Counted from the first letter of the stretch, positions 18,584-27,676 are shown. The stretch: DNA of 64,000 bases from Flavobacterium sp. HBTb2-11-1 (GCF_009826975.1 NZ_WUMO01000005.1:1-64000); one strand, 5' to 3'. Translations and numbers: made by a program. The notes: generated by a model from the sequence alone, not told the origin.

Positions 18584-19708
18584 TTATTTAGGCTGATTCT
18601 GATAGGTTTCAATTTCAAAAATCAAAGTTGCATTTGGTGGAATTACACCGCCAGCGCCTTTCTCTCCATAAGCTAAATTTGAAGGCAAGAAGAAAGTTGC
18701 TTTTTCTCCATCAGTCATCATATCAAGCGCTTCAAGAAAGCCAGGAATCATTCCGTCTTTTTTACCAACTGTAAAAGGAAAAGCTTTGTAACCGCCTTGT
18801 GCATCTCTGTTTGCATCATATTTTCCGTATGTTTTTGCTACTTGAGCCATGCTGCTGTCAAATAAGTTTCCGTCTTCAAAATATCCAGCGTAGTGAAAGT
18901 AGATTGTAGAACCTTCAGCGCCTTTAACGCTAGTGCCTTTTTGAGTTACCACATATTTTAAACCTGTAGAAGTTGCAGTTGCTTTTGCTTTCAAGTCTTT
19001 AAAATAAGCTGCTTTAGCCGTTATTACTTTTTTTGCTTCCTCTTTTTTAGCGGCTTCTTTTTTAACATCATCACTTAGGACTTTCAAAGCATCAAATTTC
19101 TTTGCTGCTGCACCTTTGCGTGTAATAACAATTTTGGTCATTACATCGTCCTGAATAATTTTATTTACAACGTCCATTCCAGAAACCACATGTCCAAAAA
19201 TGGTGTGTTTTCCGTTTAACCAAGGTGTATCTTTATGTGTGATGAAAAATTGGCTTCCGTTTGTTGCCGGACCAGAATTTGCCATCGCTAGAACACCGCC
19301 TTTTTCGAATTTTAAATCGTCTACAAATTCATCTTTAAAAGAATATCCTGGACCTCCGGTGCCATTTCCTTCAGGATCACCACCTTGAATCATGAAATCA
19401 TTAATAACTCTGTGAAATTTTAATCCGTTATAAAATGGTTTTCCTTTAAGAGACGCTTTGACATTAGGATTTGTTCCTTCTGCCAAAGTAATAAAGTTTG
19501 CCACTGTAACAGGAGCTTTTACATATTCTAAAGAAAGCACAATATCTCCTTTTGTAGTAGAAATTGTTGCAAAAATTCCATCGCCTGGATTTGCCGCAGC
19601 AGTTGTTGCTTTTGCAGGTTTTGCTGCTGGCTTTGCAGCAGGTTTTTTAGTTTGAGCCTGAATATTTACTATTGCTAAGCAAAATAAAAACAGAAATTTA
19701 AATTTCAT
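18584..19708 (-). CDS. Exported peptidyl-prolyl isomerase, cyclophilin + FKBP
   Basis: This 374-residue protein has a Sec signal peptide (ending INIQAQ) and a lysine/alanine/proline linker. A cyclophilin domain follows at about residues 45-205 (FHRVINDFMIQGGDPEG, NGSQFFIT), then a lysine-rich helical linker and an FKBP domain at about 250-370 (FLPSNLAYGEKGAGGVIPPN). Both domains catalyse proline isomerisation, so this is a periplasmic folding factor. It is the last gene of the DHH-gldI-PPI-PPI operon and is a diverged duplicate of its upstream neighbour. Confidence 0.92.
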   Translation of the reverse strand: MKFKFLFLFCLAIVNIQAQTKKPAAKPAAKPAKATTAAANPGDGIFATISTTKGDIVLSLEYVKAPVTVANFITLAEGTNPNVKASLKGKPFYNGLKFHRVINDFMIQGGDPEGNGTGGPGYSFKDEFVDDLKFEKGGVLAMANSGPATNGSQFFITHKDTPWLNGKHTIFGHVVSGMDVVNKIIQDDVMTKIVITRKGAAAKKFDALKVLSDDVKKEAAKKEEAKKVITAKAAYFKDLKAKATATSTGLKYVVTQKGTSVKGAEGSTIYFHYAGYFEDGNLFDSSMAQVAKTYGKYDANRDAQGGYKAFPFTVGKKDGMIPGFLEALDMMTDGEKATFFLPSNLAYGEKGAGGVIPPNATLIFEIETYQNQPK

Positions 19709-19737
19709 TGCTTTTTAATTTTAAGTCTATAATTCGA

Positions 19738-20814
19738 TTATTTTTTGTCTGAAATTTGAATTTCGAAAATAATATTTGCATTTGGAGGTATTACACCTCC
19801 AGCACCGGTTGCTCCATAAGCTAAGTGAGACGGAATGAAAAGAACCGCTTTGTCTCCAAAAGATAATTGTTCAACTCCTTCAATAAAACCAGGAATTAAA
19901 CCGTCTTTTTTTCCAGCTTGAAATTGAATTGGCTGGTAGCCGCCTTGTGCTGCTCTAGCTGGATCAAATTTTCCGAATTGTTTGGCCACTTCTTCAATGC
20001 TAGTGTCAAACAAAGTCCCGTTTTCAAGGAAACCTGCATAGCTAATGTAGATTTGGCTTCCTGCAGCAGGTTTTTTGCCATTTCCTTTTTCTGTAATTAC
20101 ATATTCTAAACCGCTCGTCGTTTTAGTTGCTTTTGCTTTTAAAGCAGCATAAGAATCTACTTTTTCTTTTTGAACTCCAGCATATTTCTGCTGTTCTTTC
20201 GCGATGTCAGCAAAATAATCATGGAATACTTTTACAGCATCAAATTTTTTCGCTGCCTCGCCATTTCTGATGATTGTAACAGAAACAATATTGTCGCCTT
20301 GGACCACTTTATTTACTACCTCTTGGTCTTTTGCGCTTACCACATGACCAAAAATAGTATGAAGATTATCTAGCCAAGGAGTCTCTACATGAGTGATAAA
20401 AAATTGGCTGCTGTTTGTGCCTGGACCGTTATTAGCCATTGCTAAAACTCCAGCTTTGTCAAATTTTAGATCTGAGAATTCGTCTTTAAATTTATAACCT
20501 GTATCTCCAGAACCAGTTCCTAATGGATCACCGGTTTGGATCATAAAACTTTCAATAACTCTATGAAATTTTAAACCGTCAAAAAATGGTTTGTTTTTTA
20601 ATTGTTCATGTGTTACGAACTCGTTTTTGCCTTCAGCTAAAGTCACAAAGTTGGCCACAGTGATAGGCGCTTTTTTGTAATCAAGTTCCACAATGATGTG
20701 ACCTTTGTTTGTCTCGATATCGGCATATAAACCATCTGGCAGATTACTGTGATCGTCCTTACAAGAATAAAATGAGCTTACGGCTATTAGTAATAATAAA
20801 ATACTCTTTTTCAT
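19738..20814 (-). CDS. Lipoprotein peptidyl-prolyl isomerase, cyclophilin + FKBP
   Basis: This 358-residue protein has the same two-domain layout as the next gene, but is anchored as a lipoprotein (FYSC, Cys18). The cyclophilin motifs are FHRVIESFMIQTGDP and NSSQFFIT; the FKBP motifs are LIPGFIEGVEQL and AYGATGAGGVIPPN. It lies 15 bases after gldI and 29 bases before its paralogue, clearly one operon. It probably assists folding of exported surface proteins. Confidence 0.92.
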   Translation of the reverse strand: MKKSILLLLIAVSSFYSCKDDHSNLPDGLYADIETNKGHIIVELDYKKAPITVANFVTLAEGKNEFVTHEQLKNKPFFDGLKFHRVIESFMIQTGDPLGTGSGDTGYKFKDEFSDLKFDKAGVLAMANNGPGTNSSQFFITHVETPWLDNLHTIFGHVVSAKDQEVVNKVVQGDNIVSVTIIRNGEAAKKFDAVKVFHDYFADIAKEQQKYAGVQKEKVDSYAALKAKATKTTSGLEYVITEKGNGKKPAAGSQIYISYAGFLENGTLFDTSIEEVAKQFGKFDPARAAQGGYQPIQFQAGKKDGLIPGFIEGVEQLSFGDKAVLFIPSHLAYGATGAGGVIPPNANIIFEIQISDKK

Positions 20815-20829
20815 TTTAAGATATTGTGT

Positions 20830-21486
20830 TTATTGAGTTAATGTGTCTTTATTGGCTTGCGCTGCAGATTTTGCAACTGGAGGTTTTGGTGTTGCGGTTT
20901 GAGGCGATTGTGTAGCTGGTTTTGCCGTTTGTGCCGCTGGATCTGGAACAAAATTTCTAAGCGTAACCGTAACGATTAAAGATTCGTTTGGACCAATTTT
21001 TTTGTTGTCTCCGTGATATCCGTATGCCATATGCGATGGAAATAAAAACGTAACGGTTTCATTTTTATGCATTCTTTTAATTCCGTCGCGTAAACCCATC
21101 ATAATATCTTGTTTGTCTACATAATAGGTTTGCGGGCCAAGATCAGATTCAGAGTAAATACTATTGCCTTTTATATCTTTTATTTCCATGTTGAAGTAAG
21201 CAATATCACCTTTTCTTGGCGCTGCAGTTTCTGCTGCATTCTTTTCTTCGTAGCAAAACCAGTACCCTTTTGGAGTGGCATAATATTTTACTTTTGGATT
21301 GTTTTGGATTATTTTTTTAATAACGCTTTCTTCGTTTGCGACTAACTTTTTATTTCGGTCGGCCGATTTCTTCATGAATGTTCCCGAAGCTCTAGAAATA
21401 GGTCTTCTGGCTTCTTCATGATGCTTGCAGCTGCTTAAGGAAACAGTAAAAAGCAAAGTGTAAATGCTAAGTTTTAGGTAATTCAT
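20830..21486 (-). CDS. gldI: Gliding motility lipoprotein GldI (FKBP type)
   Basis: This 218-residue lipoprotein (LSSC, Cys20) has a single FKBP-type domain at about residues 75-180 (MMGLRDGIKRMHKNETVTFLFPSHMAYGYHG) and a proline/alanine/threonine-rich tail. In F. johnsoniae GldI is a lipoprotein of this type required for gliding and associated type IX functions. The N-terminal region HEEARRPISRASGTFMKKSADRN and the operon context favour GldI over a generic FKBP. It starts 8 bases after the DHH gene ends. Confidence 0.85.
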   Translation of the reverse strand: MNYLKLSIYTLLFTVSLSSCKHHEEARRPISRASGTFMKKSADRNKKLVANEESVIKKIIQNNPKVKYYATPKGYWFCYEEKNAAETAAPRKGDIAYFNMEIKDIKGNSIYSESDLGPQTYYVDKQDIMMGLRDGIKRMHKNETVTFLFPSHMAYGYHGDNKKIGPNESLIVTVTLRNFVPDPAAQTAKPATQSPQTATPKPPVAKSAAQANKDTLTQ

Positions 21487-21494
21487 GATTTGGA

Positions 21495-22499
21495 TTATAA
21501 TTTTAGTTTTTTGACTAAATCTTCAAATTTATTTACTGTTTCTTCCATAGAAGTTTCAGATCTTCCGCCTGCTGCATTGACATGTCCGCCTCCATTAAAA
21601 TGGTCTCTTGCAAATTGGTTAACATCAAATCCTCCTTGAGAACGGAAAGAAATTTTAATAATTTTTTCTTCTTTGTTTTCAATAAATATAGCTGTAAAAA
21701 CGATTCCGCGAATGCTTAATCCGTAATTTACGATTCCTTCAGTATCCCCTTTTACATAGTTAAATGAATCGAGTTCTTCTTGTGTAAGCGTCATGTAAGA
21801 GGTTTTATGATCTTCAAAAATTTTCATGTTTTGAAGCGCACGACCTAATAATTGCAAACGGCTAAAAGAACTATTATCGTATAGTAAAACTGGAATTTGA
21901 GTATTTTCTACTCCTAAATCAATCAGTTCGGCAATAATTCTGTGAGTGTTTCCAGTAGTTCCCGGAAAGCGGAAAGAACCTGAATCGGTTAAAATTCCTG
22001 TATAAATACAGGTTGCTATGGTTTTATCGATATCTTCTTTTTTGTTTAAAAAGGCGATAAAATTATAAATCATCTCACAAGTAGATCCGTAAGACGTGTC
22101 TGAGTACGTATAAGCAGCATAATCATGAGGTTTTTCATGATGGTCTATCATAATGAATGGAGCCGTAAGTTTTGCAAGAGTATGCTCCATTTCGCCGGTG
22201 CGATGAAAAGCATTAAAATCAAGCGTAAAAATAATTTCGGCTTCTTCTAATATTTTGATACAGTTTTGAGTATCCTTTTCATAGATTTTTACTGTTTCTG
22301 AGCCTGGAAGCCAAGCTAAAAAATCAGGAAAATCATTTGGAGAAATAACGGTTGGCTGATGGTTATTTTTGAGTAAAAAATGGTATAAGGCTAGAGTAGA
22401 GCCCATGGCGTCACCATCTGGTCCTCTGTGCGGAATAATTGCGATTTTCTTTGGCGTAGCAAGCAATAATTGAATCGCTTGAATATCTTGTATTTTCAT
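21495..22499 (-). CDS. DHH/DHHA1 family phosphoesterase (NrnA-like)
   Basis: This 334-residue cytoplasmic enzyme has the metal-binding motifs IIPHRGPDGDAMGS near 22, DFNAFHRTGEM, IDHHEKPHDYA near 138 and TDSGSFRF, with the DHHA1 motif GGGHVNAAGGR near the end. NrnA-like members degrade nanoRNA oligonucleotides and pAp or cyclic dinucleotide products. It is the first gene of the operon leading into gldI. The activity is inferred from the family. Confidence 0.9.
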   Translation of the reverse strand: MKIQDIQAIQLLLATPKKIAIIPHRGPDGDAMGSTLALYHFLLKNNHQPTVISPNDFPDFLAWLPGSETVKIYEKDTQNCIKILEEAEIIFTLDFNAFHRTGEMEHTLAKLTAPFIMIDHHEKPHDYAAYTYSDTSYGSTCEMIYNFIAFLNKKEDIDKTIATCIYTGILTDSGSFRFPGTTGNTHRIIAELIDLGVENTQIPVLLYDNSSFSRLQLLGRALQNMKIFEDHKTSYMTLTQEELDSFNYVKGDTEGIVNYGLSIRGIVFTAIFIENKEEKIIKISFRSQGGFDVNQFARDHFNGGGHVNAAGGRSETSMEETVNKFEDLVKKLKL

Positions 22500-22745
22500 A
22501 GTGTGCGAATTTACATTTTTTTAATGTAATGCTGAAAATAATTTCTTTGGTTAGTCTCAGTTTTCAGTCTTCTTATTTTGACTTTGTTCTGAAATTATTC
22601 TTTTTGCCTGAAATTAGAACACGGATGACGCGGATTCGCTATCGCGAAAACACTGATTGGAGTGGATTTTTTATTTAAATTCCGTAGGAACGATTTATCT
22701 AGATTGGAATTTGGACTCGAGCGTTAGCGAACAGGCGTAGCAATT
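22500..22745. other. Gene-free spacer with decayed repeats
   Basis: This 246-bp spacer between the DHH and CLC genes holds no open frame. It contains fragments of dispersed palindromic words (ACACGGATGACGCGGATT near 22620, TTCCGTAGGAACGATTTAT near 22680, GCGTTAGCGAACAGGCGTAGC near 22721) of a kind seen in other Bacteroidota intergenic regions. No complete element remains. Confidence 0.5.
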
Positions 22746-23990
22746 TTAAAAATTGGAATTTAATCTCTGGTACAATTTATATTTTGCTCCTTTTACAATC
22801 TGAGATTTATAAATTCCAACAGAACCAGAAGAAAAATAGGCGATTGTGCAGGCGATTGCGATGAAGATTCCAGGAGCGATTCCGAATAATTCCATTCCCA
22901 TAACTGTACAGGCAATAGGAGTGTGGGTTGCGCCAGAGAAAACAGCAACAAATCCGATTCCAGCCAAAAGAGCAATTGGCATTGGTATGACCGTTGATAA
23001 TGCGCTTCCTAAAGTAGCTCCAACAAAAAATAAAGGAGTTACTTCTCCACCTTTAAAACCGGCTCCAAGTGTAAATCCTGTAAATAAGATTTTTAGCAGA
23101 AAATCGTACCATTGGCTAGGATTTGAAAAGGAATCGACAATAATAGGAACGCCCAATCCAGAGAATTTTGTAAAGCCTAAACCTGCGATGGCTATGGCTA
23201 AAACTACGCCGCCAATTACAGGACGAAGCGGCGGATATTTAATGTTTTTTGAAAAAATAGAGCCCCAAAAATGTGTGCTTCTGGAAAATAATAAAGCCGC
23301 AAATCCTGATAAAACTCCAACAATTAAAGTAAAAATAATATTGTTTAAACTAAGTTCTGGAATTATTGGAATACTATAATGTGTATGTTTTATTTGCCAA
23401 AATTCTACTGTGAAATAGGCTGCATAAGCAACCAGAAAAGAAAGTAAAATACTTTTAAAATTGATTTTACTGAAATATAAAACTTCTAAAGCAAAAATGG
23501 CTCCCGCAAGAGGCGTTCCAAAAACAGAAGCAAAACCCGCGCTGATTCCGAGAATGATTAAAATTCTGCGTTCTGAATTATCAAGATTGAAAAACTTGGT
23601 AAATTGGTCGGCAATTGCGCCTCCCATCTGTACTGCTGTTCCTTCGCGTCCTGCAGATCCTCCAAATAAATGGGTAAGCAATGTTCCTAAAAGAACTAAA
23701 GGAGCCATTTTAAAAGGAATCACTTTCTTAGGTTTTTCGTATTCTTCCAGTAATAGATTATTTCCTTTGGCAACAGATTCTCCCCAATAGTAATAACTCA
23801 ATCCGACCAAAAATCCGCCGAAAGGCAAAAGCCAGATAATCCAATCATGCTGAATTCTAAATTGTGTAACCCATTCTAAAGAAACTAAAAAGAAAGCAGA
23901 TGCAGAACCTGAAAATATACCAACTAAAGCACAGATAAGAATCCATTTAGGAAGTGAAAGCAGGAATTGTTTAGGATTTAAGGAAGTCAT
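22746..23990 (-). CDS. CLC family anion channel/antiporter, fluoride-type motifs
   Basis: This 414-residue protein has ten or more membrane helices. In classical CLC proteins the ion path is built by GSGIP, GREGP and GxFxP. Here the corresponding motifs read KGNNLLLEE (near 75), GREGT (114-118) and GGEVTPLF (near 308). These substitutions match what is described for the fluoride/proton antiporter branch (CLC-F), not chloride transporters. The C-terminus has no CBS domains. I see no fluoride riboswitch upstream. Membership of the superfamily is certain; fluoride export is inferred from motifs. Confidence 0.88.
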   Translation of the reverse strand: MTSLNPKQFLLSLPKWILICALVGIFSGSASAFFLVSLEWVTQFRIQHDWIIWLLPFGGFLVGLSYYYWGESVAKGNNLLLEEYEKPKKVIPFKMAPLVLLGTLLTHLFGGSAGREGTAVQMGGAIADQFTKFFNLDNSERRILIILGISAGFASVFGTPLAGAIFALEVLYFSKINFKSILLSFLVAYAAYFTVEFWQIKHTHYSIPIIPELSLNNIIFTLIVGVLSGFAALLFSRSTHFWGSIFSKNIKYPPLRPVIGGVVLAIAIAGLGFTKFSGLGVPIIVDSFSNPSQWYDFLLKILFTGFTLGAGFKGGEVTPLFFVGATLGSALSTVIPMPIALLAGIGFVAVFSGATHTPIACTVMGMELFGIAPGIFIAIACTIAYFSSGSVGIYKSQIVKGAKYKLYQRLNSNF

Positions 23991-24007
23991 TAATGAATTC
24001 TAAAAAG

Positions 24008-24125
24008 TTTGCCACGAATTTCGCCAATTTTCACGAATTAAAAGGAAAAAAATAATCATTTTTAATCCATTTAATCTGTGGCATAAAAAAAATAATTAGT
24101 GTAAATTAGTGAAATTCGTGGCGAA
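24008..24125. repeat. Long imperfect inverted repeat, gccacgaatt type
   Basis: The outer arms begin with TTTGCCACGAATTTCGCC at 24008 and end with AATTCGTGGCGAA at 24125. The loop includes a further TTAATCTGTGGCA word near 24071. It is related to the elements at 7571-7682 and 41145-41225. Confidence 0.75.
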
Positions 24126-24133
24126 AAAAAATA

Positions 24134-24514
24134 TTATACTACAGCGGTAAATTCGATTTCAACCAAATATTCTGGAGCAACCAATTTACTAATTCCGTAA
24201 AATCCTGTAGTTGGTTTTACATCTTTAAAGAAAGCAGAATGTGCTCTGGCCACTTCTTCAAAAGTAGAAACGTCTGTCGTGAAAATTCTTGTTCTAATAA
24301 CATCTTTCATACCCACATTTAAATCTTCTAAAACTTTTTCTACTCGTTCCAAAATATTATATGTCTGAGCATAAGCATCATCAGCTTTTACTTTATCGCC
24401 GTCAACAATAGCTACAGTTCCAGAAACTTCAATAATATTGCCAATTCTTACGGCACGGCAATATCCCATTTTGTCTTCCCACGGAGATCCAGTCAAGATG
24501 TTTTCTCTTTTCAT
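24134..24514 (-). CDS. RidA family protein (reactive imine deaminase-like)
   Basis: This 126-residue protein of the YjgF/YER057c/UK114 family has the core GSPWEDKMGYCRAVRIGN and RTRIFTTDVSTFEEV followed by PTTGFYGISKLVAPEYLVEIEFTAVV. The arginine in RTRIF corresponds to the conserved substrate-binding arginine of RidA-type enzymes. Members hydrolyse reactive enamine/imine intermediates or act in specific catabolic pathways. It stands alone downstream of the CbpM/CbpA unit, separated from it by a terminator. Confidence 0.85.
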   Translation of the reverse strand: MKRENILTGSPWEDKMGYCRAVRIGNIIEVSGTVAIVDGDKVKADDAYAQTYNILERVEKVLEDLNVGMKDVIRTRIFTTDVSTFEEVARAHSAFFKDVKPTTGFYGISKLVAPEYLVEIEFTAVV

Positions 24515-24612
24515 TTTTATGATTTTTGCGAATTTGTCAGTATGGTTTTAAAAGCAAATTCAGGTTAATTAAAGATGCCGCAATTTAAGGATTATGCTTC
24601 TTTCGGCGATTA

Positions 24613-24652
24613 AAAAAAGCTTGAAATCAATTCAGAAATCAAGCTTTTTTGT
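24613..24652 (-). terminator. Terminator of the cbpA-cbpM operon
   Basis: The perfect 12-bp arms AAAAAAGCTTGA and TCAAGCTTTTTT enclose a 14-nt loop, immediately after the cbpM stop codon. T-runs exist on both strands. Confidence 0.85.
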
Positions 24653-24658
24653 GATATT

Positions 24659-24964
24659 TTATTCGGTTTCTTTTTCTTCGTAAAGACGAAGCTTATTTTG
24701 TACTGTATTCAAATTTTGCTGTAAGGTTTCAATTTTATTCAAAAGGTTTGCAATAGCGTCAATTCCCTCCAAATTTATTTTGAGATCATAATGCATACGA
24801 ATCATTTTTTCAACTATCGGAAGCTGTTCTGGTTCCAGATATTCGTCATTTTCTTCCGTTATAATATGAATGAGTCCGTAATTATGAAGTTCGGTTATAA
24901 AGGTATTTTCAATTTCGTGGTATATACAAAACTGTTTGATCTGGATTAAATTTTTATTTTTCAT
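24659..24964 (-). CDS. cbpM: Chaperone modulator CbpM
   Basis: This 101-residue protein has a MerR-like helical N-terminal half ([24 protein letters not shown]) and a C-terminal coiled coil ([21 protein letters not shown]). CbpM binds and restrains the J-domain of CbpA. The start codon overlaps the stop of cbpA by four bases (24961-24964), so the two are translationally coupled, which strengthens the call. Confidence 0.9.
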   Translation of the reverse strand: MKNKNLIQIKQFCIYHEIENTFITELHNYGLIHIITEENDEYLEPEQLPIVEKMIRMHYDLKINLEGIDAIANLLNKIETLQQNLNTVQNKLRLYEEKETE

Positions 24965-25881
24965 GACTTTCTTAGTTTTGCTAGTTCTTCAAATAACTCT
25001 TTTTCTTTATCCGACAGTTTTGTTGGAATTTTTATAGTGTACGTGATGTATAAATCTCCAAACTGATTCTCTTTTTTATAAACAGGAAAACCTTTTCCTT
25101 TCAACTTCACCTTTGTTCCTGGCTGTGTTTCTGCCGGGACTTTGATTTTTACTTTCCCGTCAAAAGTGTTGATATACGTTTCTCCGCCTAAAACTGCTGT
25201 GTACAGATCTATTGGAGCTTCGGCATATAAATTATTTCCTTCTCGTTTAAAATCTGAATTATTGGAAATTATGAATGTGATGTACAAATCGCCGTTTGGC
25301 CCGCCGTTTACACCAGGTCCGCCATGATTTGGAATTTTAATAATTTGTCCGTTTTCTACACCTGCAGGAATTGTAATTCGGATATTTTTTCCGTTTACCG
25401 TTAAATTTTGTTTGTGTGTAGTGTAAGCCGATTTAAGGTCTAATTCCAGTTCGGCATTAAAATCCTGTCCTCTATATTTGGATTGCGATCTGCTTCTGCC
25501 TCCGCCATACATTGAATTGAAAAAATCTGAGAAATCGCTGCCCGAAAAATCTCCGCCTCCAAAACCAGAAAAATCGCCTTCAGAATATTGATAACCGCCT
25601 TGCTGTCTGCTTTGCTGCTGATTAGGATTGTAGCCCGCTTTTTCAAATTCGTCAGCATGTTTCCAGTCTTTTCCGTATTTGTCATATTTTTTTCGGTTCT
25701 CTGGATTGCTTAAAACTTCGTTGGCTTCGTTTATCTCTTTGAATTTTTTTTCAGCTTCTTTATCATTCGGATTCAAATCGGGATGATATTTTCTAGCCAG
25801 TTTTCGATATGCTTTTTTGATTTCCGCTTCTGTTGCAGATTTTGTAACATCCAATACTTTGTAATAATCGATATAATCCAT
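24961..25881 (-). CDS. cbpA: Curved DNA-binding protein / DnaJ-type co-chaperone CbpA
   Basis: This 306-residue J-domain protein has a J-domain at 1-70 with the HPD motif ([11 protein letters not shown]), then a glycine/serine-rich linker (about 95-135). Two DnaJ C-terminal beta domains follow. There is no zinc finger, which separates CbpA from DnaJ. It stimulates DnaK ATPase and may bind DNA. It is overlapped by cbpM. Confidence 0.92.
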   Translation of the reverse strand: MDYIDYYKVLDVTKSATEAEIKKAYRKLARKYHPDLNPNDKEAEKKFKEINEANEVLSNPENRKKYDKYGKDWKHADEFEKAGYNPNQQQSRQQGGYQYSEGDFSGFGGGDFSGSDFSDFFNSMYGGGRSRSQSKYRGQDFNAELELDLKSAYTTHKQNLTVNGKNIRITIPAGVENGQIIKIPNHGGPGVNGGPNGDLYITFIISNNSDFKREGNNLYAEAPIDLYTAVLGGETYINTFDGKVKIKVPAETQPGTKVKLKGKGFPVYKKENQFGDLYITYTIKIPTKLSDKEKELFEELAKLRKS

Positions 25882-26085
25882 TTTATTGAAATTTTTAAAT
25901 GGTAAAATAAAGTCTTGAAGTTAAGAATAAGTTGTTAATAATCAAAATGCTGAAGGCTTTTATAATGTGGGGGTTTGGAATTTGTGGAATTTTATATTTG
26001 AAGTTTATTTTTGATAAAATAAAAATAGTGGCAGGTTTTTTGCTTCCAAAAATTAGCTTAATTATATGTTATAAAACTCCTAAAG

Positions 26086-26117
26086 TTGTAGCAAGTAAGT
26101 AAATTATACTATTTTTG
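26086..26117 (+). promoter_or_regulatory. Promoter of the 26176 gene
   Basis: TTG at 26086-26088 is followed after 21 nt by TATTTTTG (26110-26117), a full match to the Bacteroidota consensus. The leader would be about 55 nt. Confidence 0.65.
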
Positions 26118-26175
26118 TGAAGCTGGACTTTTGGTTATATTAATTATAAAAGCCTATTCGATAATACTTTTTTCA

Positions 26176-26889
26176 ATGAAGCACATTTTATTTTTCATAT
26201 TATTTTTTACTGCAATGTCTGTATCAGCCCAAATCGAGTCTAATACAAAATTCAAGACTATTCCAGGCGGAAAGTTTACTGCAAAGCCTAAAAAGACTCC
26301 AGTTCCTGAAGCAAAAGACCCACTGGCAGAATTTAATGATATGCCAGCAATTAAAACTCCAAATGTTTTTGAAAATACGACTATAACTCCAAAATCAAAG
26401 TTTCAGATTGGAGAGGAGAAAAGTAAATTTACGATGTCAACCGAAACCGATTTTGCCAATCCAGGCGATCGATATGTGGCCAAAATGGAAAAAGATTTAG
26501 ATAAATCTTTAAAAGACGCCGGCTTAAGAGAAGGCCGAGGTGTTTTGGTCAAGAAAAATATTTCGCTAGGAGATTTTAAAACCAAATCAGAATATTTTAT
26601 TGTTAAATTCCGTGATTTTGGGGCAATTGACGGAGATTTAGTAAAAGTATCTTCAAATGATTATGTAATCCGCGATAGAATTTTATTGGATTCTAATTTC
26701 CAGCAAGTAAAAATCAATTTGGCACAAGGGTTCAATAAATTAGATTTTGAAGCCTTAAATATAGGTACACTAGGAGGAAATACAGCAGAAATACAAGTCT
26801 ATGACGATAAAGGCAATCTAGTGACAAATGATTATTGGGATAATCTAGCTGCAGGATTTAAGGCTTCTATTGTTGTGACAAAAGAATAG
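26176..26889 (+). CDS. Hypothetical exported protein
   Basis: The start is placed at 26176 (MKHILFFILFFTAMSVSAQ), which gives a clean Sec signal peptide. An in-frame ATG at 26131 would add a hydrophobic extension and lies closer to the promoter. The mature part of about 218 residues begins with a lysine/proline-rich segment. It then has a region ending in an all-beta block (VKINLAQGFNKLDFEALNIGTLGGNTAEIQVYDDKGN) that looks like a secreted jelly-roll or Ig-like fold. I do not recognise a family. It is convergent with the next lipoprotein gene across a long inverted repeat. Confidence 0.75.
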   Translation: MKHILFFILFFTAMSVSAQIESNTKFKTIPGGKFTAKPKKTPVPEAKDPLAEFNDMPAIKTPNVFENTTITPKSKFQIGEEKSKFTMSTETDFANPGDRYVAKMEKDLDKSLKDAGLREGRGVLVKKNISLGDFKTKSEYFIVKFRDFGAIDGDLVKVSSNDYVIRDRILLDSNFQQVKINLAQGFNKLDFEALNIGTLGGNTAEIQVYDDKGNLVTNDYWDNLAAGFKASIVVTKE

Positions 26890-26908
26890 GCGCTTGCAGC
26901 GCTAGTTA

Positions 26909-26990
26909 CAAAGGAGCAAAGGTTCAAAGTGACAAAGTTTTTACACTTCGTTTCTTTGAACCTTTGTCACTTTGAGCCTTTGCCCCTTTG
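26909..26990. repeat. Long inverted repeat, AAAGGTTCAAAG words
   Basis: The arms at 26909-26937 and 26961-26990 pair over 29 positions with two mismatches around a 23-nt spacer. The arms are built from the repeated word CAAAGG(T)TCAAAG. It lies between two convergent genes and ends two bases before the next stop codon, so it may act as a shared terminator. Confidence 0.8.
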
Positions 26991-26991
26991 A

Positions 26992-27519
26992 TTAAAATGG
27001 ATCCGCCGTCACCTTAAACTTCATTTCTGCTTTTACTGTAACATCTTTTGTTAAAGTTTCTTTTATAGTCACTTTAGTTCTTATTTTGTAGCTGTCTGCT
27101 TTAATGTACTGATCTAATTTTTGATCGGTACAAATCAAATCGATTGTGTTGCTCGATGCATTGATATTGTCTAAATAAGCCAATTCGATTTCATCTGAAT
27201 CGGATGTTGAAATATACAGATGAATCGATTTTAAGAACGTGAATGTTTTATCCGAAGGATCTGTAATGGATAATTTCAACGATCTGATTTTAACATCTTT
27301 TACCAAACTAGCTTTAGTTTTATTGTTTTCAAACTCAGCAGAAGAATTGGTCGTAACCTCTGGCGTAATAATCTCTGATGGAAGATTAATAGGTGAAGTG
27401 CTTTCAATTTTAATCGAAGTGCTATTCGAAATTGTAAAAGTCAATAAATCATCGACAGTATTGCAAGAAGAAAAAAAGACCGACACAAGAGCAGTCAGGG
27501 CAATAATTTTTGATTTCAT
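26992..27519 (-). CDS. Hypothetical lipoprotein
   Basis: This 175-residue protein has a lipoprotein signal peptide (FFSSC, Cys19). The mature region is rich in serine, threonine and isoleucine with alternating hydrophobic residues, suggesting an all-beta domain (SLKLSITDPSDKTFTFLKSIHLYIS). No family is recognised. It is bracketed by two long inverted repeats. Confidence 0.72.
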   Translation of the reverse strand: MKSKIIALTALVSVFFSSCNTVDDLLTFTISNSTSIKIESTSPINLPSEIITPEVTTNSSAEFENNKTKASLVKDVKIRSLKLSITDPSDKTFTFLKSIHLYISTSDSDEIELAYLDNINASSNTIDLICTDQKLDQYIKADSYKIRTKVTIKETLTKDVTVKAEMKFKVTADPF

Positions 27520-27593
27520 AGTTAAATTTAAATTGGGTTTTCGTTAAATACGGATTTTTGAATTGTTTGGATTTTTTTGCGAAGATAATAAGT

Positions 27594-27676
27594 AGCAAAG
27601 GTTCTAAGATGTTAAGTTTTATTTTTTGTGTAAAAAAAAACTCAGAACCTGAGTAACTTAGTATCTTAGAACCTAC
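27594..27676. repeat. Inverted repeat, AAAGGTTCTAAGAT words
   Basis: The arms around 27598-27618 and 27655-27675 pair with few mismatches (AGGTTCTAAGAT against ATCTTAGAACCT) and contain a smaller inner hairpin, CTCAGAACCTGAG. It lies in the divergent spacer between the lipoprotein gene and guaA. Confidence 0.65.

Noticed and set aside
22846..23379. Open frame of 177 codons antisense to the CLC gene
   Set aside because: It is the shadow of a well-supported gene; its protein has no recognisable fold.
23991..24133. Fluoride riboswitch for the CLC gene
   Set aside because: The spacer upstream of the CLC start is filled by a dispersed inverted repeat and shows no conserved riboswitch core that I can recognise.
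25947..26102. Small frame of 51 codons coding for a hydrophobic peptide
   Set aside because: Its 3' end overlaps the -33 element of the next gene and it has no promoter or family match; likely chance in AT-rich DNA.
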